IMG/VR virus record: IMGVR_UViG_3300025910_000137 | Location: 1 to 27,745 of that record | From: a virus | Reading direction: 5' to 3' (one strand) | DNA length: 27,745 bases | In this document: positions 13,143 to 19,475 of the stretch, in pieces | How positions within the stretch are numbered: position 1 is the stretch's first letter | Layout of the letters: each line of letters opens with the position of its first letter | Notes under the pieces: generated by a model | Told to the model about the DNA's origin: nothing | Databases searched by the model: none | Seen by the model: only the letters and a program-made list of their open reading frames with translations | Program-made: the position numbers and the translations under genes

Positions 13143-13588
13143 CAGCTCCTCTCGATCGGTTCCAAGTCCCTCAAGTCGTCGTCGTTCCTTACGTGCCCGC
13201 GCTGTCGCACGCGAGCATGGCCGCGGCGGTCGGTATGACCCGACACCCCTGGCCTATCCCTCACGATCGACCGGGGCCGGCTTGCGCCGCGATGGACCCG
13301 AACCGCGCGCCGGTGGGGAGGGAGATGCGAACAGGAGTGTGCATGGGCCGGTTATCACGCAGGCTTGGCTTGATAGCGAGTCGGTTCGGGTTAAAGAAAT
13401 CTTAACACACCCGCCAATTAGTATGCTATAGGAATGTAGTCCTACCAAATAGGGGCAAGGAAGAATCCTTACAACGTCAGGGAGAATCCTGACATGAGGA
13501 ACGGCGGCCCCCGTCGGAAGCCGCCGCCGCTGCCCTCAACGCCCCCGGCTCTACTCGTTGGGCGTCGGGGGGAGTATAGCATAGCGGG
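13143..13588. other. Gene-poor control-like region with serial hairpins
   Basis: No frame here is convincing. On the plus strand an extended -10-like TGCTATAGG (13424-13432), with TTAACA upstream at a long spacing, precedes three small hairpins of one pattern: TAGGA/TCCTA (13429-13433 with 13440-13444), AAGGA/TCCTT and GTCAGG/CCTGAC. Two GC-rich stems follow (GGCGGC/GCCGCC and AACGCCC/GGGCGTC-like). On the minus strand the same stems follow the stop of the 13589 gene and may end or attenuate its transcript. Confidence 0.4.
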
Positions 13589-13909
13589 TCAAGAGCGCGC
13601 CCTTGCCCGTATCTCCTCAAGACGCGCAAGCGCACGCGCGTGCCCCGCCAGCGCCTCATCGCGGGTGGAGTAGCGCTCCGTCCAGATATCGCTCCATTTG
13701 CCGGCAAATACCATCGTCTCGAACAGGAGCGGCCTGCCACCGAGGAGGTTGTGGTCAAGGCCGAGGAAGAGGGTTGACACGAGCATGCCGCCGGGCAGTT
13801 CGTCTCTGGCGACGACGCGATCGGCAGTCTCGGACCAGCGCGCCCACGCCAGCACGTCCGATACGGGTATGGGGTTGCCGTTTTCATCGAGGGTGTAGTA
13901 GTAACTCAT
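13589..13909 (-). CDS. Conserved phage protein of unknown function
   Basis: A 106-residue soluble protein opening MSYYYTLDENGNPIPVSDVL, with the core VSTLFLGLDHN, then PLLFETMVFAG and ERYSTRDEALAGHARALARL. Proteins with the pattern FLGLDHNxxxGxPLLFETMVFGG are widespread in phages and prophages, usually among small accessory genes. Their function is unknown. ATG 13909 overlaps the stop of a possible 33-residue frame upstream (ATGA), and no clear Shine-Dalgarno sequence is visible, so translation is probably coupled. Confidence 0.85.
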   Translation of the reverse strand: MSYYYTLDENGNPIPVSDVLAWARWSETADRVVARDELPGGMLVSTLFLGLDHNLLGGRPLLFETMVFAGKWSDIWTERYSTRDEALAGHARALARLEEIRARARS

Positions 13910-14007
13910 GGACTTTGTGAAATCTGTGCGCGTCTGTGCGGGCCGCTGTTGATCGAGGGTACTCCGATACCGCTGATTTTGTTACCGATTATTGGCGGGC
14001 TTCTCAC
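13906..14007 (-). CDS. Possible 33-residue coupled small protein
   Basis: A stop-free frame starts at GTG 14007, overlapping the stop of the 14004 gene as GTGA, and ends in the ATGA that starts the 13909 gene. It would encode MRSPPIIGNKISGIGVPSIN and 13 more residues. Four-base overlaps at both ends suggest a real coupled gene or a ribosome relay, but composition gives no support and chance is possible. Confidence 0.3.
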   Translation of the reverse strand: MRSPPIIGNKISGIGVPSINSGPHRRAQISQSP

Positions 14008-14450
14008 CACCCGCTGACAGGTCGATCTAGGTGTGCTCTGAGTTTCGGCGCTCTTGGCTTCGGGCGACGGGCGGCGACTTGCGCCTTGACCGCCGCTTCG
14101 TTGCCGCCGACGGCATCTCTGATCCGGTTAGCTGAGAGGGGGTAATCGTCGGGTGTTCGGTGGGGGATTGCATAGACCGCGATAAGCTGCTCGTCGGTTA
14201 GATTATGTTCCTCAAGGAAGCGCAGCACGGCGTCAAAATCAGGAACCAATTCCGACGCCGCCTGATGCTGGCGCGGCGGAACCGGTGACACAGCACCGAT
14301 GCCGGAACCATCTCCGCTAGGCTCGGCACCGGTACGTGGAAAGAAGTAGCGAAAGACGGCGGCGATCTTCTGGCGGTTCTGCCAGGCGACACCGCACACG
14401 GCGAACGCCGCGATATAGCCGACAAGGATAGCGCCCTGCTGTAGAGACAT
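14004..14450 (-). CDS. Small single-pass membrane protein
   Basis: A 148-residue protein starts at ATG 14450 behind the perfect ribosome site AGGAGGTGA, which also contains the stop of the preceding gene. Residues 5-24 (GAILVGYIAAFAVCGVAW) form one transmembrane helix, followed by a flexible Pro/Ser region. A charged C-terminal domain with helix-turn-helix-like spacing follows (NLTDEQLIAVYAIPHRTPDD, then ANRIRDAVGGNEAAVKAQVA). It could be a membrane-anchored regulator or part of a lysis/exclusion module with the upstream four-helix membrane protein. No specific function is recognised. Confidence 0.65.
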   Translation of the reverse strand: MSLQQGAILVGYIAAFAVCGVAWQNRQKIAAVFRYFFPRTGAEPSGDGSGIGAVSPVPPRQHQAASELVPDFDAVLRFLEEHNLTDEQLIAVYAIPHRTPDDYPLSANRIRDAVGGNEAAVKAQVAARRPKPRAPKLRAHLDRPVSGW

Positions 14451-14454
14451 GGTA

Positions 14455-14964
14455 TCACCTCCTGAGCAGTTTGATTCCTCCAATCATAAGCCACTCAGGA
14501 ATAAAGGTCAAGACCAGCGACCAGCCGCCCGCGAGATAGTCACTCGCGGCGACTTGCCGCGTTATGAGCCACGCATCGGGCGCGACTTGCTTCACGCCCA
14601 GAAACGTTGACCCGCCATCGGTGAAAACGATGATGACCCAGATGACCCAGATGAGCGCCGCCGCCGTCCAGTCGCCGCGTGCCTTCCACGGTCGATACAA
14701 TTCGACCAGGGAATAGACGAGGCCGATGGGGACAGCAAAGAGTACCGCCATCCCTACGGGCGGCGGTATCTGCGCGGGCAAGCCAAGCCAGGCGGCGAAC
14801 CAATTCAGCCCGTACACCCATCCTGTCAGGGTGTAGCGCGCGCCCGCCAGCCACAAGAGCGCCCCAAAGACGATGAGCGCAATACCGGCAGCGATTTCAT
14901 TCCCGCTCATCTGCCGTCGCGCTGCCGCGCTCGCCATCGGCGCGCTGCGAACGTTGTGCTGCAT
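14455..14964 (-). CDS. Polytopic membrane protein of unknown function
   Basis: From ATG 14964 (ribosome site AAAGGA) the protein has 169 residues with about four hydrophobic helices: EIAAGIALIVFGALLWLAG, PPVGMAVLFAVPIGLVY, TAAALIWVIWVIIVF, and LAGGWSLVLTFIPEWLMIGG. In-frame upstream starts at 15009 and 15042 exist but lack good ribosome sites. Position before another membrane protein and its size allow a holin-like or superinfection-exclusion role, but there is no family evidence. Confidence 0.65.
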   Translation of the reverse strand: MQHNVRSAPMASAAARRQMSGNEIAAGIALIVFGALLWLAGARYTLTGWVYGLNWFAAWLGLPAQIPPPVGMAVLFAVPIGLVYSLVELYRPWKARGDWTAAALIWVIWVIIVFTDGGSTFLGVKQVAPDAWLITRQVAASDYLAGGWSLVLTFIPEWLMIGGIKLLRR

Positions 14965-15026
14965 GTCCTTTTCTTCCCCTCCCGCGATAGCACGCCCGCG
15001 ACGGCGCATGTTAAACAAGAACTCTC

Positions 15027-15761
15027 TCAACTCACATCCCACGCGCGCCGTAGCGGTAGGTCATTCTCGATCGCCTGCTTCAACACGCGCGGGTCAATCC
15101 GCTCGTCCTCTGGGCCGCGCATAGCCTTGCTGGTCTTGTCAACCATCTTGTGCTTAACGAGCCAGTAGGTTGCCCTGCGGAGAAACGCCGTCTCGGTATT
15201 CGCGCAGTACACGCCGACTTTGTACGCGCTACGCCAGATGTCCGGCGATTGCCCGCGTTCGATCAGGTAGCGCACGCCCTCCTCGCCGAGTACCATCAGC
15301 AGCCCGTCAACCGCGTTGGCGGTGCGGGTCGGCAGCCCTTCGACGCGGCCCAGGATATGCGCGGCCATCCACTCCCCGGCGCGCGGCGACCTTGCTCCCA
15401 GGTTGCCCGCCCAAAGCTCCTCAACTGTTAGCCCAGTGTAGATGGCCGGCACTTTGGGGAGCTGCAAGTAGCGGGCGGCTGTCCAGCGACGGTGGCCGTC
15501 GCCGATATACTCATCTTCCGAGAGCAGCAGCGGGCGGAACGGCTCAAAGCCGAACTCTTGCATCCGCCGTATGATGTCGAGCACCGCGCGCCGTGTCGTG
15601 CGGGCTGGCGGGTTCCACGGAACCGGCTTCGGGCGATCAATGTCAACCCAGGTGATAACGAGGTTGACCGGGCGTGATGAATTGTCGGGAGGCGCCGCTG
15701 CCGAAATCGGCAGCGGCGCCTCGACGTACTCTTGTTCAGAGAGTTTCTTCAGTCTGGGCAT
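15027..15761 (-). CDS. ParB-like nuclease-domain protein
   Basis: A 244-residue protein from ATG 15761, preceded by GAGAGGAG; a GTG at 15779 overlaps the upstream stop and is the alternative. Residues about 35-115 form a ParB/Srx-like N-terminal domain: WVDIDRPKPVPWNPP, then RPLLLSEDEYIGDGHRRW with the GDGHRR core, then TAARYLQLPKVPAIYTG. ParB-like domains bind or hydrolyse CTP and in phages accompany DNA modification or regulation genes. The C-terminal half has no helix-turn-helix visible, and no partner parA is present. It is distinct from the ParB-like fusion at 24.9-26.4 kb. Confidence 0.8.
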   Translation of the reverse strand: MPRLKKLSEQEYVEAPLPISAAAPPDNSSRPVNLVITWVDIDRPKPVPWNPPARTTRRAVLDIIRRMQEFGFEPFRPLLLSEDEYIGDGHRRWTAARYLQLPKVPAIYTGLTVEELWAGNLGARSPRAGEWMAAHILGRVEGLPTRTANAVDGLLMVLGEEGVRYLIERGQSPDIWRSAYKVGVYCANTETAFLRRATYWLVKHKMVDKTSKAMRGPEDERIDPRVLKQAIENDLPLRRAWDVS

Positions 15762-15775
15762 CGGGGCTACTCCTC

Positions 15776-16021
15776 TCACGGCGCGACTATCCCCGCGCCG
15801 CCGGGGCAGACGAGCGGCTGCAGCTCAGCATACTTCCACGACGTAGAAACCTCTTCGCCGGTGCTGTCGAGCGTTACGAGGATGTCGGCCACTTCGCCGG
15901 GGTCAAAGCCCGTCACCGTCGCCGGGCCTTCAGGCGTGAGTACGCGCAGACCGATGCGGTACGTTCTCCCGGCAACAACCATGCGGATGCTCGCGGGGTC
16001 AATCTGGTCGCCGTCCTTCAT
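15776..16021 (-). CDS. Small hypothetical protein
   Basis: An 81-residue protein starts at ATG 16021, overlapping the stop of the upstream gene (ATGA). The sequence is beta-rich (VVAGRTYRIGLRVLTPEG, then ATVTGFDPGEVADILVTLD) and could be a small SH3-like or OB-like barrel. Its stop overlaps the GTG alternative start of the ParB-like gene. No function is recognised. Confidence 0.65.
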   Translation of the reverse strand: MKDGDQIDPASIRMVVAGRTYRIGLRVLTPEGPATVTGFDPGEVADILVTLDSTGEEVSTSWKYAELQPLVCPGGAGIVAP

Positions 16022-16440
16022 GGCCGGCTCCGATACTTAATCCCATCACGCAGCACAATCGGCCCGCTCCCGTCGGCGGGGTTAATCACGATGACTTTAA
16101 TCCCCACCGGCGCCACAGGAACCATTGTGGGCGCGCTAACCGGCGCGACGATAGCGGGCGCCGCGTTCTCGCGTAGCGGGGCGCCTGAAGGCTCTGGTGA
16201 AGCCACAGGGGGCAGCGCGGATAGGTCACGAATAATGATGTTCGGCGTGGGGAAGACGGTGGCGGGCCGGGAGAACCAGGGAAGCGCGGGGCGCGCGCCG
16301 CCGGCCAGCAGGTAGCCGATGCCGACGCAGAGAATACAGGTGAGTATGGCGATGACGGCGTTTCGTGGAAGGGCGCGGCGCGCTTGCTGGTACGCCAGTA
16401 GCAGGCGCTCATTCTCGCGGATGACCTCACTTTTTGACAT
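16018..16440 (-). CDS. Single-pass membrane protein
   Basis: From ATG 16440 (ribosome site GAGGAG) the protein has 140 residues: an N-terminal charged helix (MSKSEVIRENERLLLAYQQA), one transmembrane helix (NAVIAILTCILCVGIGYLLAGG), a Pro/Ala-rich linker, and a short C-terminal segment (IKVIVINPADGSGPIVLRDG). The topology suggests a spanin- or anchor-like protein but there is no family match. Its start overlaps the stop of the split small gene upstream, which shows that this gene was once coupled to it. Confidence 0.6.
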   Translation of the reverse strand: MSKSEVIRENERLLLAYQQARRALPRNAVIAILTCILCVGIGYLLAGGARPALPWFSRPATVFPTPNIIIRDLSALPPVASPEPSGAPLRENAAPAIVAPVSAPTMVPVAPVGIKVIVINPADGSGPIVLRDGIKYRSRP

Positions 16441-16561
16441 TCGGTTGCTCCTCTCCCACCGCCCGCTCTCGCGGGGCGTGCAGCTCGTCTGCCGCAATCA
16501 GCGCGGCGTGATAATCGTCGGGTGAACAGCGGCGCAGCCACAGGCCGGATGCCGCGTCGAA
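16427..16561 (-). pseudogene. C-terminal part of a small gene split by the TnpB element
   Basis: Immediately beyond the right end of the TnpB element the frame reads FDAASGLWLRRCSPDDYHAA and then LIAADELHAPRERAVGEEQP to a TGA that overlaps the next gene's start. It has no start or ribosome site of its own. Together with the fragment at 17710-17826 it restores a protein of about 75-80 residues of unknown function. Confidence 0.7.
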
Positions 16562-16700
16562 GTGACAACTCCATCACAGAGGATGGCTTCTCAGTTCAAC
16601 CGCCAGCCCATCGGCCAACGTCCCTGAAGGCGGTGCCCCCGCCCGTAAGATGTTCTTTGCGGCGTTTACGTCCCTGTCAGCAACATACCCGCACGAAGGA
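16545..16700 (-). ncRNA. TnpB omegaRNA (reRNA) at the 3' end of tnpB
   Basis: The last part of tnpB and its downstream hairpin CCATC/GATGG (16571-16575 with 16582-16586) are conserved with the remnant at 11621-11711, including the terminal GTTGTCAC. The tnpB stop codon lies inside this hairpin, as is normal where the omegaRNA overlaps the gene end. The first flanking bases, TTCGACGCGGCATCCG, would be the guide, and they come from the interrupted gene. Confidence 0.65.
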
Positions 16701-17730
16701 CAGATGTGCGTTCGTACTGACAACGACTTCTGAACAAGTTCGCCGCACTGAGAGCAGTCCTGTGTCGTGAAGTGCGGGCTGATTCTGATTACCTGACCGC
16801 CAGCACTTCCGGCCTTGTCAGTCAGGATGGTCAGGAACGCACCCCACGAAGCGTCAAGAATGCTCTTCGATAACACGCTGCGCGCCAGCCCTGCTATATT
16901 CAGGTCTTCTACGACGATGATCTTGTAGGCATCGGCATAGCGTTTCGCTGTCTTGAAGTGGAAGTCGCGCCGCTGGCGGTCAATCTTCAAGTATGTCAGC
17001 GCCACGCTGCGCGCCGCCCTGCGACGACGGCGGCTGCCTTTTACGCGGGCGCTTAACCGGCGCTGCTTGCGCCGCAAGGCCGCCTGACTGGTACGAAAGA
17101 AACGCGGGTTCTCTACCGTGTTCCCGTCGCTATCGGCAAGGAACACCTTTAGCCCAACGTCAACACCAACAGAGGGCCGGTCGTCGGCGGGATGCGAAGG
17201 GTCGGCTTGCGCGGGCAACTCGCATACGATATGGGCATACCAATGACCGTCTGCCCGCCTGACTAAGTAGCCGGTTTTGGGCGTGCCTTCCATCTCACGA
17301 TGCCGCTTGATTTTTATCGCCTTGCCGAGCTTGGCAGGAACATATAGGTATCGGCCATCAAGCCAAGCGTCGCGCCTGCCCGTAAGTTGGCGCAACTGGA
17401 TACTGTGCCACTGATTACCGCTTTTAAATCGCGGGAAGCCCTGCCCCTCGTTGCGCCGGGCAAGAAATGCCTTCAGCGCTTTATCTAGCCGGTCAGCAAG
17501 GCACTGAACAGTAGAGGCCGGAACGTGCGCCGTGCTACGCCCCTTGAACAACGTAGCCAGCCCATACTTACCCAAAAACTTACCGCTGTCTTGGTAGTGC
17601 TGCTTCTCGCTTTCCAGCATCTCGTTATAGAGCTGGCGCGACTCGTATAGGCACGCACTGAGACGGCGGCGTTGCTCCTTGTTTGGGTAGAGGCGGAACA
17701 CGAATGTTTTCATGGTGATTTATCTTTTGC
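16562..17730 (-). mobile_element. TnpB-only IS605-family (IS1341-type) element
   Basis: The right end is GTTGTCAC at 16562, defined by agreement with the remnant at 11711. The left end lies between about 17715 and 17735 and is not resolved, because the flanking gene frame runs on smoothly to a stop at the tnpB start. The element carries tnpB alone, and its movement would need TnpA in trans. Confidence 0.75.
16574..17713 (-). CDS. tnpB: TnpB RNA-guided nuclease (IS605/IS1341-type OrfB)
   Basis: A 379-residue protein with the full TnpB layout: N-terminal helical region (MKTFVFRLYPNKEQ), beta-barrel/REC part, and RuvC motifs I D185 (GVDVGLKVF), II E269 (IIVVEDLN) and III D348 (RDVNAAKNI). A zinc ribbon has C320, C323, C338 and C341. 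All three catalytic acids are present, so it is predicted to be active, unlike nuclease-dead TldR proteins. TnpB cuts DNA next to a short TAM guided by omegaRNA from its own 3' end, favouring retention of the element. No TnpA transposase is nearby. Its ATG overlaps the stop of the truncated host gene (ATGA), so translation may be coupled to the phage operon. Confidence 0.95.
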   Translation of the reverse strand: MKTFVFRLYPNKEQRRRLSACLYESRQLYNEMLESEKQHYQDSGKFLGKYGLATLFKGRSTAHVPASTVQCLADRLDKALKAFLARRNEGQGFPRFKSGNQWHSIQLRQLTGRRDAWLDGRYLYVPAKLGKAIKIKRHREMEGTPKTGYLVRRADGHWYAHIVCELPAQADPSHPADDRPSVGVDVGLKVFLADSDGNTVENPRFFRTSQAALRRKQRRLSARVKGSRRRRRAARSVALTYLKIDRQRRDFHFKTAKRYADAYKIIVVEDLNIAGLARSVLSKSILDASWGAFLTILTDKAGSAGGQVIRISPHFTTQDCSQCGELVQKSLSVRTHICPSCGYVADRDVNAAKNILRAGAPPSGTLADGLAVELRSHPL

Positions 17731-17826
17731 AACCAGCCACCGCGCGACCTCGTGCTGGTCGTTCAAGTCGAGCGACTTCGCGACGAGGAGCGCGTGGAGG
17801 TGGAAGGCGACGGCGGGCGGGGTCAT
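17710..17826 (-). pseudogene. N-terminal part of a small gene split by the TnpB element
   Basis: ATG 17826 with ribosome site TAGGAG opens MTPPAVAFHLHALLVAKSLD and LNDQHEVARWLVA, then continues with element-derived codons KDKSP to a TGA overlapping the tnpB ATG. The matching C-terminal part is at 16427-16561. The rejoined protein would be about 75-80 residues. Its function is not recognised. Confidence 0.7.
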
Positions 17827-17837
17827 TCGTGCAGCTC

Positions 17838-18161
17838 CTATTCCGGCTTGATAAGCCCGATTAAATCAGCGTATGACCCCTGCCAGCGCGGGTCAGTGAC
17901 GAGGACACGCGCAACGCGGGCGCGCTCATTTTCGACTTCAGCGGCAACACGGTCATAGGCTTCCTGTACCTGCCCGTTGCTAAACTCCGTCCACTTGTGC
18001 ATCAGGTCGTTGACCTTACGCTCGCGCTCGCGGCGCTCTGTCTGGTGCCACTCGCGCAGCGCCACAACGAGCGCGATAATCTGGCGGGCGGCGTCGGCGT
18101 CTTGCTCGCGCACACGGTCGGACAGCGCGAATATCCGTGCTTCAATATCAGTCAGGTGCAT
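17838..18161 (-). CDS. Small helical protein of unknown function
   Basis: A 107-residue charged helical protein (MHLTDIEARIFALSDRVREQ, then TERRERERKVNDLMHKW, then VAAEVENERARVARVLVTD) with strong coiled-coil character and no cysteines or membrane segment. ATG 18161 overlaps the stop of the next upstream gene, and its stop is 11 bases from the split small gene. It belongs to the early coupled operon. No family is recognised. Confidence 0.65.
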   Translation of the reverse strand: MHLTDIEARIFALSDRVREQDADAARQIIALVVALREWHQTERRERERKVNDLMHKWTEFSNGQVQEAYDRVAAEVENERARVARVLVTDPRWQGSYADLIGLIKPE

Positions 18162-18466
18162 CAGCGCGGCTCCTCTGGCGCGAGCGCGGCGCGATGCTGC
18201 GCGAGAGCCTTCCTAAATCCGTGCATCGACCTATCAGCACGCTTGAGCGCCGCGTCCGAGCCGTCGTTATAAAGCAACTCCGCAACGCAGTTGACCGCCG
18301 ACTCCGCTACACTAAACAGCCCCCCGCACGCCTCGCGCAGCCGCTGCTCGCGCGCCAGCGTCTCGGTGAGCAGTTCGGCCAATAGCTCCACGTCGCCAGG
18401 CTCGGCAACGCGCTGGCGTTCGATGCGCCGCATGAACTTGTCGAGATTGAATCCTACGTTCGGCAT
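18161..18466 (-). CDS. Small helical protein of unknown function
   Basis: From ATG 18466 the protein has 101 residues (MPNVGFNLDKFMRRIERQRV, then ELLAELLTETLAREQRLREA). It is helical and acidic/basic, with two isolated cysteines. A TTG at 18481 is possible but the ATG lies two bases after the stop of the 24-residue gene, consistent with coupling. The pattern is like other small phage early proteins, with no recognised function. Confidence 0.6.
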   Translation of the reverse strand: MPNVGFNLDKFMRRIERQRVAEPGDVELLAELLTETLAREQRLREACGGLFSVAESAVNCVAELLYNDGSDAALKRADRSMHGFRKALAQHRAALAPEEPR

Positions 18467-18468
18467 CG

Positions 18469-18543
18469 TCAATCGTCCCAATCGTCGGTGTAACTGCCTG
18501 GGATGCCGTCATCCTGGTCGATGATGTCAGTTGGTTCGTTCAT
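18469..18543 (-). CDS. Tiny acidic protein (24 residues)
   Basis: ATG 18543 follows an excellent ribosome site (AAAGGAG, spacing about 7) and encodes MNEPTDIIDQDDGIPGSYTD plus DWDD, then TGA, two bases before the next ATG. Eight of 24 residues are aspartate. Size and charge are reminiscent of phage DNA-mimic or leader peptides, but that is conjecture. Confidence 0.55.
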   Translation of the reverse strand: MNEPTDIIDQDDGIPGSYTDDWDD

Positions 18544-18546
18544 GCT

Positions 18547-18685
18547 CGTGCTCCTTTTTTCATTTTGCCTTTTTAACTTTTCATTCGGTCTCGCGCAGCC
18601 GGCGCGGGCGGGTGGGGAAAGCTGAGAGCAGAAAGATGAAAGCTGAAAGGGGCCGGGCTTCGTTTCATCTCTCAGCTTTTAGCTT
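18547..18685. repeat. Intergenic short-repeat block (AAAGCTGA and AAAAGGCAAAA families)
   Basis: On the plus strand TTTTGCCTTTTTAA-type sequence (18556-18580) is followed by GAAAGCTGAGAGCAGAAAG and ATGAAAGCTGAAAGG (18618-18653), then the complementary TCTCAGCTTTTAGCTTTC (18670-18688), so the two arms can form a hairpin. The same families recur at 19297-19330 and 21797-21836. No gene is seen here. Confidence 0.65.
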
Positions 18686-19042
18686 TCATCTTTCCCCCAG
18701 GCGCTTGATGCTCGATACGAATAGCCCGATTAGCTCGTCGCTCTCGCCAGTCAGCGCCCCGGCGGTTGTCTCGTCAATGTAGTCACGCTCGAACAGCAGC
18801 ACCAGCCATGCGCGGGTTTCCTGTAGCTCCTGAAGGCAGGTTCCTTGTTTCGCTATCTTATCAGCAACGCTCTTGGGCCTAGCGCTCTCAGCGTGGTTTG
18901 CCATAACCGATGTAGCCGAACGACCGACTTGATTAGCGATAATCCCCGATGAGCGGGTATTCGGCAAGCGGTCAACGATGTCGAGTATCGCATTTGCAAA
19001 CGCGGTGGTACGTTTTTGCATCTCAGCATCCCACGGCTGCAT
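18686..19042 (-). CDS. Four-helix bundle protein (S23 / 23S rRNA intervening-sequence family)
   Basis: A 118-residue protein opening MQPWDAEMQKRTTAFANAIL with the family landmarks LPNTRSSGIIANQVGRSATS and VMANHAESARPKS, later LQELQETRAWLVLL. This family (TIGR02436-like) forms a four-helix bundle and pentamers; relatives include the diversity-generating-retroelement accessory protein Avd. No reverse transcriptase or template repeat is present here. ATG 19042 is two bases from the stop of an RHH regulator gene and has ribosome site AGGAG. Its role is unknown; nucleic-acid binding is plausible. Confidence 0.85.
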   Translation of the reverse strand: MQPWDAEMQKRTTAFANAILDIVDRLPNTRSSGIIANQVGRSATSVMANHAESARPKSVADKIAKQGTCLQELQETRAWLVLLFERDYIDETTAGALTGESDELIGLFVSSIKRLGER

Positions 19043-19044
19043 AC

Positions 19045-19218
19045 CTACTCCTGCTTAGGCTTACCCCGCTCCCGCTCCCGCATCAGCCGCTCGCGATTGC
19101 TGGCCTCTAGCTCTAACATAACCGCTACCTGGCTGTTAATCGAGCGGTGCTCATATTCGGCCAGCCGCTTGATGCGTTCGTATAACTCGTCTGATAGCCG
19201 GATATTTGTCTTGACCAT
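19045..19218 (-). CDS. Arc-like ribbon-helix-helix DNA-binding protein
   Basis: From ATG 19218 (ribosome site GAGAGG) the protein has 57 residues: MVKTNIRLSDELYERIKRLA, then EYEHRSINSQVAVMLELEA. The beta strand (TNIRL) followed by two helices with the RSINSQVAVMLE turn is the Arc/MetJ ribbon-helix-helix fold, which dimerises and contacts operators with the strand. It is directly coupled to the four-helix bundle gene and may regulate it or the early operon. Confidence 0.85.
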   Translation of the reverse strand: MVKTNIRLSDELYERIKRLAEYEHRSINSQVAVMLELEASNRERLMRERERGKPKQE

Positions 19219-19263
19219 CTGTGCCTCTCGTGTGCTGCAGGTATGCTGCCATATTACTACCAC

Positions 19264-19325
19264 TGCAAGCTAATGTCAAGAGGGAATATCCCCGCTCCTG
19301 TTTTTTAATTTTGCCTTTTGCCTTT
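19264..19325. repeat. AAAAGGCAAAA short-repeat block
   Basis: Plus-strand TTTTTTAATTTTGCC and TTTTGCCTTTTTAATTC at 19311-19331 repeat the motif of 18556-18580. The block lies between the RHH gene and the 49-residue gene. Confidence 0.5.
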
Positions 19326-19475
19326 TTAATTCGTTCGCTCCTCTCGCGCCCGCGCCGCCATCACGGTTCTGATGCGGTGTTGCGCGGCCAGGCATATCCA
19401 GTACAGCATGGGGTCAAGCGGCTCATGCTCGAAGCAGTACACGACGAGGGCGGCGAGGGCGTTCGGTTCAGTCAT
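19326..19475 (-). CDS. Small protein of unknown function (49 residues)
   Basis: ATG 19475 overlaps the methyltransferase stop (ATGA). The product is MTEPNALAALVVYCFEHEPL, then DPMLYWICLAAQHRIRTVMA and nine more residues, ending at TAA 19326. It is helical with two cysteines. Coupling and codon use support a real gene. The AAAAGGCAAAA repeat family begins directly at its stop codon. Confidence 0.5.
   Translation of the reverse strand: MTEPNALAALVVYCFEHEPLDPMLYWICLAAQHRIRTVMAARAREERTN

Noticed and set aside
13350-13420. tRNA-like GGTTCGGG sequence
   Set aside because: No acceptor stem or anticodon arm could be drawn around it.
13069-13431. 120-codon frame on the plus strand
   Set aside because: No ribosome site; Arg/Ser/Pro-rich shadow-like composition and no recognisable domain; it lies over hairpins in a region otherwise read leftward.
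14455-14964. Holin
   Set aside because: Several transmembrane helices are present but no endolysin or spanin pair is seen nearby, so only a membrane protein is called.
16574-17713. TldR-type nuclease-dead TnpB repressor
   Set aside because: All three RuvC acids and the zinc ribbon are intact.
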